From Halothiobacillus neapolitanus (lineage in GTDB: Bacteria > Pseudomonadota > Gammaproteobacteria > Halothiobacillales > Halothiobacillaceae): a stretch of DNA of 7,098 nucleotides. Location: NCBI GenBank assembly GCA_020721485.1, contig DYMR01000098.1:1-7098 (forward strand), given 5' to 3'. The notes beneath the pieces were generated by a model that was given only the letters and a program-made list of their open reading frames with translations, had not been told where the DNA came from and searched no databases. Shown here piece by piece: positions 6,274 through 7,098 of this stretch. The position numbers and the translations under genes are program-made. Every line of letters begins with the position of its first letter. Position 1 is the first letter of the stretch.

Positions 6274-7098
6274 ATGATTGACCCCGCGCACCGACACGAA
6301 ACCGTTCGCATCGCACTGGCCGAAGACTTGGGTAGCGGCGATGTGTCCGCGCAACTCATTCCCGCCGATACGCCGATTCGCGGGCAAATCATCGCACGAG
6401 AAGCCTGCACCCTGGCCGGCTGCGCTTGGGCGCAAGAGGCATTTCATCAGGTCGCCCCCAATACCGATTTGCGCTGGCTGGCCGCCGATGGCGACACGCT
6501 CGAACCCAATCAGCGCATTGTGGACATTGCCGGCGATGCACGCGCCGTGCTCACCGCTGAACGCACCGCCTTGAATTTTCTGCAAACGCTCAGCGGCACG
6601 GCAACGGCAACCCAAACTTATGTGCGCGCGGTGGCCGGCACCCGGACGCGCATTTTGGATACCCGGAAAACCCTGCCCGGCCTGCGTTTGGCGCAAAAAT
6701 ACGCCGTGACCTGCGGCGGCGGCATGAACCACCGGCTCGGGCTGTACGACATGGTGCTCATCAAGGAGAACCACATCATGGCAGCGGGCTCGATTACCGC
6801 CGCCGTTGCTGCCAGCCGTCGGCTGCACCCCACGCTGCCGCTGGAGGTGGAAGTCGAAAATTTTGCAGAACTGGACGAAGCGCTCGCCGCCGGCGCCAAC
6901 CGCATCTTGCTGGACAACTTCACCATCGACGCCTTGCGCCAAGCCGTTCAACACACGGCAGGTCGCGCCCAGCTGGAAGCCTCCGGCAATGTGGATCTCA
7001 GCACGGTGCGCGCGGTGGCTGAAACCGGCGTAGATTTCATTTCCATTGGCGCACTCACCAAACATGTGCGGGCGGTGGATTTATCGCTGCGGTTCTCG
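6274..7098 (+). CDS. nadC: Nicotinate-nucleotide pyrophosphorylase (quinolinate phosphoribosyltransferase), 3' end cut
   Basis: Catalyses quinolinate plus PRPP to nicotinate mononucleotide, CO2 and pyrophosphate, the third step of de novo NAD synthesis, in the cytoplasm. The reading frame stays open to the window end (275 codons), so no stop is seen. Family signatures appear in order: ERTALNFLQTLSG (96-108), DTRKTLPGLR (129-138) with R131/K132, KYAV then GGGMNHR (148-154) with H153/R154, IKENH (163-167) with K164, EVEVEN (191-196), LLDN (212-215) with D214, ASGN (236-239) and ISIGALTKHVRAVDLSLRF at the end. The last block normally sits one to a few residues from the C terminus, so nearly the whole gene is present. 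GAGG at 6263-6266 is 7 nt from the ATG. It is divergent from phoB with 143 nt between starts. All recognisable substrate-binding residues are present. Confidence 0.96.
   Translation, partial: MIDPAHRHETVRIALAEDLGSGDVSAQLIPADTPIRGQIIAREACTLAGCAWAQEAFHQVAPNTDLRWLAADGDTLEPNQRIVDIAGDARAVLTAERTALNFLQTLSGTATATQTYVRAVAGTRTRILDTRKTLPGLRLAQKYAVTCGGGMNHRLGLYDMVLIKENHIMAAGSITAAVAASRRLHPTLPLEVEVENFAELDEALAAGANRILLDNFTIDALRQAVQHTAGRAQLEASGNVDLSTVRAVAETGVDFISIGALTKHVRAVDLSLRFS

Noticed and set aside
6106..7065. Long 319-codon minus-strand frame opposite nadC
   Set aside because: It lies wholly antisense to a clear nadC with all its motifs, has low-complexity composition, and would overlap the phoB promoter and start. 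Long antisense frames are common in GC-rich DNA.

Overview
The window reads as chromosomal DNA from a gammaproteobacterium. It is GC-rich, tightly packed and has the PilS/PilR, PhoB/PhoR and NadC types usual in that class. Genus cannot be fixed from the sequence alone. No mobile element, CRISPR array, tRNA or rRNA was seen.

Layout. Plus strand, 27-3361: a small membrane-anchored putative zinc-ribbon protein (PP0621-like) overlaps by four bases a PilS-type sensor kinase, which is followed 27 nt later by its PilR-type sigma-54 activator. These three look like one operon that enters from the left edge. Plus strand, 3554-3964: a stand-alone small SCP2-like protein with its own long, hairpin-rich leader. 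It ends at a strong palindromic terminator (3985-4013) that also serves the convergent operon. Minus strand, 6130-4032: phoB then phoR, the phosphate-starvation two-component system, transcribed leftward from a promoter with a recognisable Pho box. Plus strand, 6274 to the right edge: nadC (quinolinate phosphoribosyltransferase), divergent from phoB and cut by the window end probably only a few residues before its stop.

How the parts work together. PilS/PilR normally control type IV pilin transcription with sigma-54; no pilus structural gene lies here, so the targets are elsewhere. PhoR/PhoB sense and answer phosphate limitation, and the Pho box implies autoregulation. NadC makes NAD precursor and is probably only a neighbour, although its upstream region is shared with phoB. 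The SCP2-like gene is probably an independent unit.

No clearly new system is evident. The least explained items are the leader of the SCP2-like gene, which can fold into several mutually exclusive hairpins close to the ribosome binding site, the cluster of TGAC repeats in the phoB-nadC intergenic region, and the small zinc-ribbon membrane protein coupled to pilS.
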